NCBI RefSeq assembly: GCF_007830235.1
Contig: NZ_VLKI01000021.1
Span: forward strand, 1-64,000
Length of the DNA: 64,000 nucleotides
Reading direction: 5' to 3'
Source of the DNA: Cytobacillus oceanisediminis
GTDB lineage: Bacteria; Bacillota; Bacilli; Bacillales; Cytobacillaceae
In this document: positions 17,315 to 25,817 of the stretch, piece by piece
How the letters are laid out: every line of letters starts with the position of its first letter
Numbering within the stretch: position 1 is the stretch's first letter
Notes under the pieces: model-generated
What the model saw: only the letters and a program-made list of their open reading frames with translations
Databases searched by the model: none
Told to the model about the DNA's origin: nothing
Made by a program: the position numbers and the translations under genes

Positions 17315-20300
17315 ATGCTTGGATGGATACTGAAGCGATCCAAAATTTTTATTATCCTATTTTTATTATTTGTTATTATTGGCGTGTTTACGTTCATGCA
17401 GCTTCCGCAAAGGGAAATTCCTGAAACCACTGTCAATATCGGCACAGTAAATACTGTCTATCCCGGTGCTACTGTTGATAGGGTGGAACGAAATATAACA
17501 AACCCCTTGGAATCAAAATTGCTGTCTATTGATGGAATTGAAGAAATCAGTTCTTCTTCAGCCGCTGGCTTCTCAGCTATAATCGTAACCGTAACAGATG
17601 GAGAAGACAAAAAAGAAGTATTCAGCAATGTCCGCCAGGCAGTATCGGATACAGCTGCCGGATTTCCTGAAGAAGCATTTGAACCTGAAATTAATGAGTC
17701 AACGATTAAAATGCCAATCGTCTCTTATCATCTCACAAGTAATGATATGGAGAATCTTCTTCCATTAAAAAAAGAATTAACTCGCTGGAAAGAGGAAGTT
17801 GAATCCTTAAGAGGTGTATCGGGAGTAACAATTAAAGGTCTCCCTGAAGAAGAAATAGCGATCCAGCTGGATCCTGAGCTATTAAAAGAAAAAGGCATTA
17901 TCCTTCCTGATGTGATCGAGGCAATTAACGAGGAATATTACCCAACTCCCATTGGGAAGCAGGAAATAAATCAAGAAGTTGTGCAATTGACTGTTGATCA
18001 TTTTACTTCTGAAGAGCAAATTGAGGATTTATTTGTAGGAAAGTCTCCTCAAGGGGAATCAGTCCTGTTGGGAGATGTGGGAAAGGCTGAAATGGTTCAA
18101 CAGGAAAAAGAAGATATCGTTACACTAGATGGAAAGCCCTCGATTTCGTTTACCGCATTTGTGGAAGAAGGCCAGGATATCCCGTCTGTTGATGTAAGAG
18201 TAAGTGAAAAAATGAAGGAGCTCAGTACAGGGTTGCCTGAAAATGTAACACTTGAGAATTACTACTCTCAGGCTAATTTGGTGACAGATATTTTTGACGG
18301 ATTATTCCTTTCTCTCGCCATTTCAGTCATTGCGGTTATTTTAACAACTGCGCTTGGTTTAACGGCATCTGGCGCTTTTGTCGTGGCGCTTGCCATTCCA
18401 ATCTCTGTCTTAATGGGGCTGATTCCCCTGCCGTTTGCGGATGTAGATTTAAATCAAATATCAGTCATTGGTGCAATCATCGCATTAGGCATTCTGGTTG
18501 ATGACTCGATTGTTGTTAATGATAATATACAAAGACGCTACAAGCTGGGTGATAATGCCCTTGCCGGGGCTGTATACGGGACAAAAGAAATATGGGTCTC
18601 CATTGTCACCTCTTCACTGGCGATCGTTTTTACATTTCTTCCGCTCGTCTTTTTATCCGGGGGTAATGGAGCATTTATCCGTGCATTGCCGACAGTCCTG
18701 ATTACGACTATTTTGGCATCAACACTCGTTGCGCTGATTTTTGTGCCGATGATGCGTTTTATGCTTTATCGAAAAACTAGCAAAAAGGTTTCAGATGCAC
18801 CTGGTTTATTGGGCAAACCATTGAATAAAACAGCTGATTTCTATGCTGATAAAATTTTAAAGCCTTTTTCAAAAAAACCAAAACTTGTTTCTATTCTTGG
18901 ATTGATTTTTACATCAGCAATTTTGGGATTGGTTGTATTAACACCGTTTGAATTTTTCCCGGCTGCTGACCGCGAAGAAGTAACGATTGATGTTTCCCTG
19001 CCGATCGGAACGACTCTTGAGGAAACATCAAATGAGCTAGAAAATATTGAAGAAATGATATTAAGTGATGAGGGTGTAACGGAAACGAGCATATTTGCCG
19101 GAACCGGGCTGCCTAATCTGTTTAATAGTTCACTCAAGGTAACTGGTCCTCATACAGGACAAATCGTGGCTCGGGTAGATCGGGAAAGCCAGACAGCACA
19201 GGGGTTGATTGATGACTGGTCTTCCGTGCTTCGGGATAAATATCCTGATGCTGAAATTTTTATGGAAACCATCCAGCAGGGGCCTCCTGCGGGCGCACCT
19301 GTAACGGTAACGATTAAAGGACCGGAAATCGGGAAGCTTTTGGAGCTGCGGGATAGCCTGACAGAAGATATGAAAAAAGCAGGAGCAGATTTTGTTGTCG
19401 ATAATATCGGTAACCCTGAGCCTACCTTAAAGTATGTACCGAACCGGGAGCTTATAGAGAATTATGGAATCACTGTTAACCAGATTAGTGAGCAAATTCG
19501 TCTTGCAACTGAAGGGATTCCTCTTAAACCTTTTGACAATGGAGTTACCAAAATGGATATGAGTATCCTTCTAGGCGAAAAAGATGAAGCTCTTGATCTT
19601 TCCGACCTTGAAATTGCGGTTGGCAGTGCCCAGGGAGGTCCTCCAACCCTTGTGTCCATCGACACTCTTGTAGATGAAGAAAGAACTGAAGAAATTCAGC
19701 GGATCCCTCACCTTAATGGGGATCGTGCTATTACGATCAGAGCTTTCCCAAAGGATGAGGAGAATTTCAAGGAAAATGTCCAGAATGTCGTTGAAGATGA
19801 ACGAGAAAAGCTGAATGATAATGATTATAGCATTTCAATAGGCGGAGAAAATCAGGCGCAAAATGATTTCTTTGCTGAGATTACCGTTTTATTTATCATT
19901 GTCATCTTTTTGGTATACTTGCTGATTGCCTTCCAGTTTAACTCATTGGGACTTCCATTCCTGGTCCTGGTTGCTGTTTATTTGGCGATTGCAGGTGCAA
20001 TCCTTGGACTATTTGTCACACAAACGCCAATCAGCTTCCTTGCCGTTATGGGTATGGTATCATTGACCGGAATTGTAGTTAGAAACTCTGTCGTGCTGAT
20101 TGAATTTATGGAACAAGGACTAAGAAATGGAATGCCTTTAAAAGAAGCAGTGGTAGAAGCAGGCCGTACTAGAATCCGCCCCATCCTGCTAACAGCACTC
20201 ACTTCCATTGTAGCATTAATCCCTGTAGCAGTAAGCGGCGATGCCTTATTTACGCCTCTCGCCATCACGATCATCTCAGGCATCCTGTTCTCGGTTATCC

Positions 20301-20377
20301 TAACCCTGATCATCGTGCCGATGATGTATCTGGCATTCAAAAAGGTACCAGGTACCTATACCACACTAGACCAGTAA
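17315..20377 (+). CDS. RND-family efflux transporter permease (SwrC/YerP type)
   Basis: A 1020-residue resistance-nodulation-division transporter with 12 predicted helices and two large extracytoplasmic loops in the usual duplicated arrangement. Landmarks are FMQLPQREIPE near the N-terminus, GILVDDSIVVNDNI in TM4 with the paired aspartates of the proton relay, and the internal repeat GIVVRNSVVLIEF. B. subtilis SwrC exports surfactin and other amphiphiles; the substrate here is not known. GAGGAGG precedes the ATG. It is regulated by the divergent TetR protein by inference. Confidence 0.88.
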   Translation: MLGWILKRSKIFIILFLLFVIIGVFTFMQLPQREIPETTVNIGTVNTVYPGATVDRVERNITNPLESKLLSIDGIEEISSSSAAGFSAIIVTVTDGEDKKEVFSNVRQAVSDTAAGFPEEAFEPEINESTIKMPIVSYHLTSNDMENLLPLKKELTRWKEEVESLRGVSGVTIKGLPEEEIAIQLDPELLKEKGIILPDVIEAINEEYYPTPIGKQEINQEVVQLTVDHFTSEEQIEDLFVGKSPQGESVLLGDVGKAEMVQQEKEDIVTLDGKPSISFTAFVEEGQDIPSVDVRVSEKMKELSTGLPENVTLENYYSQANLVTDIFDGLFLSLAISVIAVILTTALGLTASGAFVVALAIPISVLMGLIPLPFADVDLNQISVIGAIIALGILVDDSIVVNDNIQRRYKLGDNALAGAVYGTKEIWVSIVTSSLAIVFTFLPLVFLSGGNGAFIRALPTVLITTILASTLVALIFVPMMRFMLYRKTSKKVSDAPGLLGKPLNKTADFYADKILKPFSKKPKLVSILGLIFTSAILGLVVLTPFEFFPAADREEVTIDVSLPIGTTLEETSNELENIEEMILSDEGVTETSIFAGTGLPNLFNSSLKVTGPHTGQIVARVDRESQTAQGLIDDWSSVLRDKYPDAEIFMETIQQGPPAGAPVTVTIKGPEIGKLLELRDSLTEDMKKAGADFVVDNIGNPEPTLKYVPNRELIENYGITVNQISEQIRLATEGIPLKPFDNGVTKMDMSILLGEKDEALDLSDLEIAVGSAQGGPPTLVSIDTLVDEERTEEIQRIPHLNGDRAITIRAFPKDEENFKENVQNVVEDEREKLNDNDYSISIGGENQAQNDFFAEITVLFIIVIFLVYLLIAFQFNSLGLPFLVLVAVYLAIAGAILGLFVTQTPISFLAVMGMVSLTGIVVRNSVVLIEFMEQGLRNGMPLKEAVVEAGRTRIRPILLTALTSIVALIPVAVSGDALFTPLAITIISGILFSVILTLIIVPMMYLAFKKVPGTYTTLDQ
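20345..20375. repeat. Coding copy of a 31-bp duplicated block
   Basis: GTACCAGGTACCTATACCA and the following bases form the last codons of the RND gene. They recur almost unchanged 180 bp downstream at 20526-20557. Confidence 0.8.
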
Positions 20378-20380
20378 GCT

Positions 20381-20419
20381 GCAAAAACCTTCCTGCCAAT
20401 ATGGTGGAAGGTTTTTTGC
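20381..20419 (+). terminator. Terminator of the RND exporter gene
   Basis: GCAAAAACCTTCC and GGAAGGTTTTTTGC form a 13-bp stem around a 12-base loop, directly after the stop codon. Confidence 0.85.
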
Positions 20420-20453
20420 ATCCTTTTCCGTTGATTGCATATACTATATTCAC

Positions 20454-20516
20454 GGCCGCCCACCTCTTCTAACTTCGCTTCGTTGCGGGACTAACCAGAC
20501 CGGAATGTGGGCGGCC
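20454..20516. repeat. 63-bp block bounded by a 10-bp inverted repeat
   Basis: GGCCGCCCAC (20454-20463) and GTGGGCGGCC (20507-20516) are perfect inverted arms around a 43-base GC-rich middle. It lies between the RND terminator and the second copy of the gene tail. It has neither the T-tract of a terminator nor a recognisable riboswitch core. Confidence 0.7.
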
Positions 20517-20525
20517 CCCCTTTCA

Positions 20526-20557
20526 GTACCAGGTACCTATACCACCACTAGATCAGT
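20526..20557. repeat. Non-coding second copy of the RND gene tail
   Basis: 32 bases matching 20345-20375 with one insertion and one substitution, placed after the terminator and after the inverted-repeat block. Confidence 0.8.
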
Positions 20558-20572
20558 TTCATTACACACCAT

Positions 20573-20612
20573 AAAGGCTGCAAACCTCTTCGGGTTTGCA
20601 GCTTTATTTTTT
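20573..20612. terminator. Intrinsic terminator (mainly for the reverse gene)
   Basis: GGCTGCAAACC and GGTTTGCAGC-type arms pair across TCTTC. They are flanked by AT-rich runs, next to the stop of the reverse deacetylase-like gene. Confidence 0.75.
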
Positions 20613-21384
20613 AAGGTCCTTCGTCAATTAGTTCGTAGCCGGGGATTAGTTCTGATAGCGGGACTATATTGGCTTTTTGTAGATAGACAGGGATATATTC
20701 CTTTAAAACAGATACCATTTTGGGGCCTGTGATGCCAACATGCCCTATTGCGATAATTCGTTCGCTTTTTACGAGTTTTTCTGCCAGCCTATCAGCTTGT
20801 TTGGTAATGTGTGCAGTGGTGTAAATATCGTCGAAAAAAATATTGTTCTCTACATAAGGAACGCCAATTTCATTTGCTAGCTTGCCTACCGCGCTTTTGC
20901 CGGTTGTTTTGCTGTCCAAGTAAAAAAGACCATGTTTCTTACAAACTTCCATAACAATTCTCATGACACGCTCATTTTCAGTCGCTCGTGATCCCATATG
21001 ATGGTTCATGCCGACAGCGTGTGGGACCTCCTTTATCGCATCTTCTACCCTTTTGCGGATTTCTTCATTGCTTAAATCAGTCGTGATTGCTCCTGGACCG
21101 AGCCAGCTTCTCTTGCCTCTTTTTGGTTCCATTGGGAGATGAACTATGACTTCATGGCCGTTCTTATTAGCCATTTCGGCATCTTCCTTTGTCGTTGGCA
21201 TGAAAGGCATGATGGCTACCGTCAATGTAACCGGAAGTTCCATCATTTCAGCTGTACCCTTCATATTGTTCCCCAGGTCATCAATGACAATGGCCAGTTC
21301 GGGTTTTGGCGAAGCTGCAGCGGTGTCACCTGCCGTACTGCTTAATGAAAAAATCAGTAACAGAAAGCTTATGAATATTTTCAT
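20611..21384 (-). CDS. Divergent polysaccharide deacetylase-family protein (YibQ-like), secreted
   Basis: A 257-residue protein with an N-terminal signal peptide (MKIFISFLLLIFSLSSTAGDTAAA) and a divergent polysaccharide deacetylase (DUF610) domain. It has LAIVIDDLGNN with the conserved aspartates, HLPMEP, the metal-binding-type NHHMGSRAT and IAIGHVGITGP. The family acts on cell-wall or exported glycans by homology, but activity is not proven. The ATG at 21384 is 8 bases from AAGGAGTG; a GTG at 21393 is too close. Confidence 0.85.
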   Translation of the reverse strand: MKIFISFLLLIFSLSSTAGDTAAASPKPELAIVIDDLGNNMKGTAEMMELPVTLTVAIMPFMPTTKEDAEMANKNGHEVIVHLPMEPKRGKRSWLGPGAITTDLSNEEIRKRVEDAIKEVPHAVGMNHHMGSRATENERVMRIVMEVCKKHGLFYLDSKTTGKSAVGKLANEIGVPYVENNIFFDDIYTTAHITKQADRLAEKLVKSERIIAIGHVGITGPKMVSVLKEYIPVYLQKANIVPLSELIPGYELIDEGP

Positions 21385-21587
21385 TTTCCACACTCCTTTT
21401 TGATAGCATTCCCTGGGTTTAAAAAAATCTTTCTAACTAAGTAAACAGCCGGACACAAGGCCTGGCAGGCTAAATAATTATTTTCATGCATTGTAAATTC
21501 AAGAAAAAGCACATGATTTAAATAGTTTAACCTGAATTTTTTAGGCTGACATTTATTTCCTTGTAGTTATAAGAGCTTTCAAATAGA

Positions 21588-21621
21588 AGAAACCCGTTCA
21601 TAATGTATGTAACGGGTTTGT
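21588..21621 (-). terminator. Terminator of queCDE
   Basis: AAACCCGTT and AACGGGTTT pair around a 12-base loop just after queE, with T-rich sequence on the reverse strand. Confidence 0.75.
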
Positions 21622-21629
21622 GAATGAAG

Positions 21630-22361
21630 CTATACTCCCCGCTTATTGCCCCAAATATATGTGTGGAGCTGCGGCAGGACTTTTACATCTTTCAAATCAT
21701 GGTCAACCATCGTTTTCTCGATGAGCCAATTATATTTCCCAAGCAGTCTTTGCATCAGATCCTGATCATCTGCAGTAGCCGTATCATCATTCCCCACCTG
21801 CAGATAAAATGGAATACCCGGGTAGCGCTGATAGACCATTTTTGCATACTCATAGTCATCATCATTAAAGATAACAATCTTTAAGGAGACCTGTTTATCT
21901 CTATCGCCTCTTTTTTGCAGTTTTTCGAGGATCAAATCAAGCATTTCAAAATCCGTTTTCATTCCTGAGCTTGGCGGCTTCGGTGAAATGGTCAGTTCAT
22001 CAATTTCATAAAACCAGTCCTGCCAGCGGCTGCCCTGAGTTTCAAGGCAGATTTTGATCCTTTCTGCTTTCAGTAAAGAAATGAAGCCATCGAGGTTTTT
22101 CAAAAGAGCCGGATTACCACCGGAGATGGTAACAAAGGAAAAACCTTCGCCCCCGAGTTCTTTTAACTCCTTCCAAATCTCATCGGGTTCCATTTGACGG
22201 ATGCTGTCTTTGGAGCTTCCATCCCAGGTGAATGCAGAATCGCACCAGCTGCAGGAATAATCACAGCCTGCTGTGCGGACAAACATCGTTTTCTGGCCGA
22301 TAACCATTCCTTCACCCTGGATGGTCGGCCCGAAAATTTCAAGAACAGGGATTTTACTCAA
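21630..22361 (-). CDS. queE: 7-carboxy-7-deazaguanine synthase
   Basis: A 243-residue radical SAM enzyme that converts 6-carboxytetrahydropterin to 7-carboxy-7-deazaguanine in the queuosine (preQ1) pathway. The iron-sulfur cysteines are C33, C37 and C40 in the CX3CX2C motif of GCDYSCSWCDSAF. GPTIQGEG and TISGGNPALL are family blocks, and it ends WGNKRGV. The TTG at 22361 is inside the queD end (8-base overlap) and gives MSKIPVLEIFGP, exactly the family N-terminus. Confidence 0.94.
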   Translation of the reverse strand: MSKIPVLEIFGPTIQGEGMVIGQKTMFVRTAGCDYSCSWCDSAFTWDGSSKDSIRQMEPDEIWKELKELGGEGFSFVTISGGNPALLKNLDGFISLLKAERIKICLETQGSRWQDWFYEIDELTISPKPPSSGMKTDFEMLDLILEKLQKRGDRDKQVSLKIVIFNDDDYEYAKMVYQRYPGIPFYLQVGNDDTATADDQDLMQRLLGKYNWLIEKTMVDHDLKDVKVLPQLHTYIWGNKRGV

Positions 22362-22830
22362 CCTCCATCCACTCCCTTCTCGTTTCTGCATAGCTGGTAG
22401 GAGTTTCGTAAAGACGTACAAATTCTACCCTAGCACCGAAATATTCGTCAGACCGGCGTTGAAGGGATTCAGCCATTTTTTCATAAATCCAGACAACCAT
22501 GTTCTCTGCAGTCGTATTCATCGGAGGCAGGGTTTCATTCAAATATTTATGATCAAGGAAAATCTCAATTTCATTTTTCCAGATTTCCTTAATATCTCCG
22601 AAGTCTATCATGAGGCCTCTGTCATCAACAAACCCGCTTATTCCGAAAATAACTTTATATGTGTGGCCATGCAAATTTTTGCATTTGCCTTCGTAGCAAT
22701 GCAAATGATGGGCGGAATCAAAGGTGAATTCCTTGCTGACAAGAACGCGTTTTTGATGATATTTTAGCTGATCGCGTTTAATATCCTTGTCAATCTTCTG
22801 AAGTTTATCAACAATCCTGAATCCGTACAT
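22354..22830 (-). CDS. queD: 6-carboxy-5,6,7,8-tetrahydropterin synthase
   Basis: A 158-residue QueD, which makes 6-carboxytetrahydropterin from 7,8-dihydroneopterin triphosphate. The zinc-binding histidines lie in FDSAHHLHCYEGKCKNLHGH, which also contains the catalytic Cys. MIDFGDIK and LDHKYLNE are conserved. It sits between queC (4-base gap) and queE (overlap) in a preQ1-controlled operon. GGGGAGC precedes the ATG. Confidence 0.94.
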   Translation of the reverse strand: MYGFRIVDKLQKIDKDIKRDQLKYHQKRVLVSKEFTFDSAHHLHCYEGKCKNLHGHTYKVIFGISGFVDDRGLMIDFGDIKEIWKNEIEIFLDHKYLNETLPPMNTTAENMVVWIYEKMAESLQRRSDEYFGARVEFVRLYETPTSYAETRREWMEVE

Positions 22831-22833
22831 GGC

Positions 22834-23493
22834 TTAAAGCTCCCCTTTCTCTTGGAGGTATTCCTCAAGACCTTTTCGCCTTAAATGACATGCCGGACAC
22901 TCCCCGCAGCCATCAGAAGGAATTCCGTTGTAGCAAGTGAGCGTTTTTTCACGTACATAGTCAAGCGCATTCAGTTCATCTGCCAGCTTCCATGTTTCCG
23001 CCTTATTCAGCCACATTAATGGCGTGTGAATGACAAACTGCTGGTCCATTGAAAGATTAAGTGTAACATTTAGTGATTTTATAAAAACATCCCTGCAATC
23101 CGGGTATCCGCTGAAGTCTGTTTCGCAAACACCAGTAATAATATGCTTCGCACTGATCTGGCTGGCCAGCACACCAGCAAAAGAAAGGAACAGCAGGTTC
23201 CTCCCGGGTACAAACGTGGATGGCAGTTCCCCTTCTTCCCCATCCTTCACCTCGATCTCATCACGAGTAAGGGCGTTTGGAGCGAGCTGATTTAATAAAG
23301 ACATATCAAGAATATGATGCTTGACGCCCAATTCTTTTGCAATTTCTTGTGCACATTCAATTTCAAGCTTATGACGCTGATTATAATTAAAAGTTACTGC
23401 CTCTACTTCTCCAAATCGTTCTTTTGCCCAAAATAAGCATGTAGTGCTATCCTGGCCGCCGCTGAAAACAACGAGCGCTTTATCCTTTTTCAT
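22834..23493 (-). CDS. queC: 7-cyano-7-deazaguanine synthase
   Basis: A 219-residue ATP-dependent enzyme forming preQ0 from 7-carboxy-7-deazaguanine. The PP-loop SGGQDSTTC lies near the N-terminus, and the C-terminal zinc site is built from [19 protein letters not shown]. First gene of queCDE, directly behind a preQ1-I riboswitch. AAAGGAGA precedes the ATG. queF, which follows queE in some Bacillus operons, is not present here. Confidence 0.94.
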   Translation of the reverse strand: MKKDKALVVFSGGQDSTTCLFWAKERFGEVEAVTFNYNQRHKLEIECAQEIAKELGVKHHILDMSLLNQLAPNALTRDEIEVKDGEEGELPSTFVPGRNLLFLSFAGVLASQISAKHIITGVCETDFSGYPDCRDVFIKSLNVTLNLSMDQQFVIHTPLMWLNKAETWKLADELNALDYVREKTLTCYNGIPSDGCGECPACHLRRKGLEEYLQEKGEL

Positions 23494-23512
23494 AAAAATT
23501 CTCCTTTAAATA

Positions 23513-23548
23513 GAAAAACAGGACTACTAAGAAAGCAGACCTGTTTTC
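23513..23548 (-). terminator. Riboswitch-controlled terminator before queC
   Basis: On the reverse strand AAAACAGG and CCTGTTTTTC pair across a 17-base loop. The left arm abuts the end of the preQ1 aptamer, which fits a ligand-controlled terminator. Confidence 0.75.
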
Positions 23549-23583
23549 CTTAGTTTTTTAAAGAGGGTAGCTAGAACCTCTAC
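23549..23583 (-). ncRNA. preQ1-I riboswitch
   Basis: On the reverse strand AGAGGTTCTAGCTACCCTCT forms the stem-loop and an A-rich tail TTTAAAAAACTAAGG follows, the compact preQ1-I aptamer pattern. It precedes queCDE, so the ligand assignment agrees with the genes. Confidence 0.95.
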
Positions 23584-23739
23584 CGTAAACATACGGATTT
23601 CTATTTAGCTATCACTTTATCTTATCATATTTTCAGCTTTTTTACAGGCACTTTTTGTTTTGAGGAAGATGTTTTATTTTTCAAAATCGTGGAAAAGGTA
23701 ATAATGCAAGGCCAAAAACCAGAAGGAGGGACTGAAGCC

Positions 23740-23868
23740 ATGATCAGGTTTACAGCGACTTCACGGTATTCGTTTGGCGTTGCAAAGAAAGGAATCTTTG
23801 CTCTGAGGTCAGCGGGGATGCAAGTGCAGGATAGGCCCACACTAATCCGCTTTGGCCTGATGCAATAG
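23740..23868 (+). CDS. Small basic protein, 42 aa
   Basis: ATG at 23740 follows AAGGAGGG at about 9 bases spacing and ends at TAG (23866-23868). The product begins MIRFTATSRYSFGVAKKG; it is basic and has no membrane helix. A very strong terminator follows. I do not recognise the family. Confidence 0.5.
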   Translation: MIRFTATSRYSFGVAKKGIFALRSAGMQVQDRPTLIRFGLMQ

Positions 23869-23895
23869 GATTCCTGTAAACGTCCTTATGGGGAC

Positions 23896-23935
23896 TGCAA
23901 AAAGGTGCGAACCAATCGGTTTGCACCTTTTTGCA
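23896..23935. terminator. Strong bidirectional terminator
   Basis: TGCAAAAAGGTGCGAACC pairs with GGTTTGCACCTTTTTGCA (18-bp arms, one mismatch) around AATC. It separates the 42-aa gene from the convergent CBS-domain gene. Confidence 0.85.
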
Positions 23936-23938
23936 TGA

Positions 23939-24661
23939 TTAATTTTCGGCATCCGCTTCGAGAAGGTCCCAGGCAGTTATGATCCCTTTTGGCTTTTCAC
24001 TCGGCTTACCCTTTTCAGTAACAATAATGCCTTCCAGTTTTTCATTTTTGGACCGGTACTCTTCAAATAAATCCTCTAAATCAAATATGGACGTATCTTT
24101 GCTGACAAACGTTATTTGATGCTTCGATTTTTTATTAAAAAGCTCTTTTATTTGCACTTTTTTTAGCTGGATTGTTTCTTCTGTAAAATGCTCGGCCATC
24201 CATTTCACGATATCTGCTGAAGTCAGCAGCCACGAGTACTCTTCCTTCCTATTATAAATGGGAAACTGGGAGTGTGAAAACTTATTGATAATGGCCAATA
24301 CATCTGACAGCTTTCCATCTTCATAAAAATAAAAAACAGGAGTCGCGGCAATCGACAGTGCCGACTTCGGCTTTTCAAAATGTTCAGCAATCCGTTCGAT
24401 TCTTTCAACTGTCTCCAAATGAGGTTCGGCAATGTAATAGTCGAGTTCGATTTTCTCATGCACAATTGCATTTCTTAGTTTGGCAAACTGATATAAGTCA
24501 TCCTCGTATAATCGGATGAGTGAATGGTTTTTTTGGATTTCAATCAATTTATAAAATTTATCTGTCCTGGCCTTTTTGGCAGATTGTTTTAAGGCTTTAT
24601 GAATACGGTTAAAAGCAGCTTCAAATCTTTCTGATAGGTTAATTTCTGTGTTTGTACCCAC
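23939..24661 (-). CDS. CBS-domain protein with helical N-terminal domain
   Basis: A 240-residue cytoplasmic protein. Residues 1-100 are helical and basic, including LYQFAKLRNAIVHEK, and are followed by a CBS pair (about 110-235) with typical endings GIITAWDLLE. CBS pairs usually bind adenine nucleotides. The LRNAIVHEK stretch resembles the RxxxxH pattern of HEPN-type or DUF4145-like domains, but this is only a resemblance. The GTG at 24661 is 8 bases from GGGGAG; the ATG at 24682 lacks a site. Confidence 0.6.
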   Translation of the reverse strand: MGTNTEINLSERFEAAFNRIHKALKQSAKKARTDKFYKLIEIQKNHSLIRLYEDDLYQFAKLRNAIVHEKIELDYYIAEPHLETVERIERIAEHFEKPKSALSIAATPVFYFYEDGKLSDVLAIINKFSHSQFPIYNRKEEYSWLLTSADIVKWMAEHFTEETIQLKKVQIKELFNKKSKHQITFVSKDTSIFDLEDLFEEYRSKNEKLEGIIVTEKGKPSEKPKGIITAWDLLEADAEN

Positions 24662-24751
24662 AAGTATCTCTCCCCAATTCATAGTGTTCACTATATTCCC
24701 ATTTCTGGAGGTTTTGTAAACTATAAAGAAAATGGGTGAATATTTATTCAC

Positions 24752-25109
24752 TTAAAATGATCCTATTGAGTTTTGGAAAATTAAGAACTTTACTATTAAA
24801 ATTGCTTGAATCCAATAAATAAAAAAGTTTATTAAGTAAATATCAAAACTTTCTTTTACTCTTTTATGAATAAATATTGAAATGAGCATTTGCACAAAAA
24901 GAATTTTCAGTCTATTATAGTATAATATATTCGGTTATACTAAGTTGCTGCTTAGCTGGAAAACTCTGGACCATACACCTTTTTGAAAACCTATTGAAAA
25001 CAACTTTCATAGATGTTGGTGAATAGAGTAAGATTCCTATTTGATATTTAGCAGCAAAACCAAATTACTTTTACCAGAATAATAGTTTCAAAAGAAAGCA
25101 GGTGAAAAG
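24752..25109. other. AT-rich intergenic region before pxpB
   Basis: About 350 bases with no supported gene. A TATAAT-like box lies in TATAGTATAATATATTC near 24917-24933. I see no riboswitch or repeat. It presumably contains the pxp operon promoter. Confidence 0.4.
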
Positions 25110-25817
25110 ATGGAATACAATTTACACCCTTTGGGAGATAATGCTGTCCTAATTGAACTGGGGAACGAAATTAGCCAGGAGGCCCACGAAAAGGTTCAGG
25201 CCTTAACAGCAGTCCTTGAAACTCAGCCGCCGGATTGGATGACTGAGTACATCCCTGCTTATACGACTGTTAGCATTTTTTATGATCCTCTGCTCATTTA
25301 TCAGCTTTCAAGTGACAAGCTCTCATACGACTACGTTTGTTCTCTAATTAAACCGCTTATGGAGGGTTTAGAAGCAAGCAAAGCTGCAGATGCAAGGGTG
25401 GTTGAAATACCGGTTTGCTATGGCGGTGAATTTGGTCCGGATCTGGAGTATGTTGCAAAGCATAATGGAATGACACCAGAGGAGGTCATTAACATTCATT
25501 CTTCGGGCGACTATCTGGTTTATATGATTGGGTTTGCTCCAGGCTTCCCTTTTATTGGAGGCATGTCCGAGAAAATCGCTGCTCCCCGAAGGGAATCTCC
25601 CCGTTTAAAAATTCCAGAAAGAACGGTTGGCATCGCAGGCATGCAGACTGGGATCTATCCGATCGAAACACCTGGGGGCTGGCAGCTGATTGGGCGAACT
25701 CCCGTGAAATTGTTCCGCCCGCATGATGATTCCCCTACCTTGTTAAAAGCCGGGGATAAGATCAAATTTAAACCGATTAGCCTGAAAGAATTCGAGAATT
25801 GGAAGGAGACAGAGTAA
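25110..25817 (+). CDS. pxpB: 5-oxoprolinase subunit B
   Basis: A 235-residue PxpB/KipI protein (DUF213, PF02682). PxpABC hydrolyses 5-oxoproline (pyroglutamate) to glutamate with ATP; in B. subtilis KipI also inhibits the sporulation kinase KinA. GFAPGFPFIGGM, RTVGIAGMQTGIYP and TPGGWQLIGRTP are strongly conserved cyclophilin-like motifs. AAGCAGGTG precedes the ATG. The stop overlaps the pxpC start (TAATG). Confidence 0.93.
   Translation: MEYNLHPLGDNAVLIELGNEISQEAHEKVQALTAVLETQPPDWMTEYIPAYTTVSIFYDPLLIYQLSSDKLSYDYVCSLIKPLMEGLEASKAADARVVEIPVCYGGEFGPDLEYVAKHNGMTPEEVINIHSSGDYLVYMIGFAPGFPFIGGMSEKIAAPRRESPRLKIPERTVGIAGMQTGIYPIETPGGWQLIGRTPVKLFRPHDDSPTLLKAGDKIKFKPISLKEFENWKETE

Noticed and set aside
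20454-20516. GGCCGCCCAC inverted repeat as a terminator or riboswitch
   Set aside because: A terminator already lies upstream, there is no T-tract, and no known riboswitch core is visible.
23625-23840. Reverse 71-aa frame opposite the 42-aa gene
   Set aside because: No ribosome binding site; it is the shadow of the forward gene and riboswitch region.
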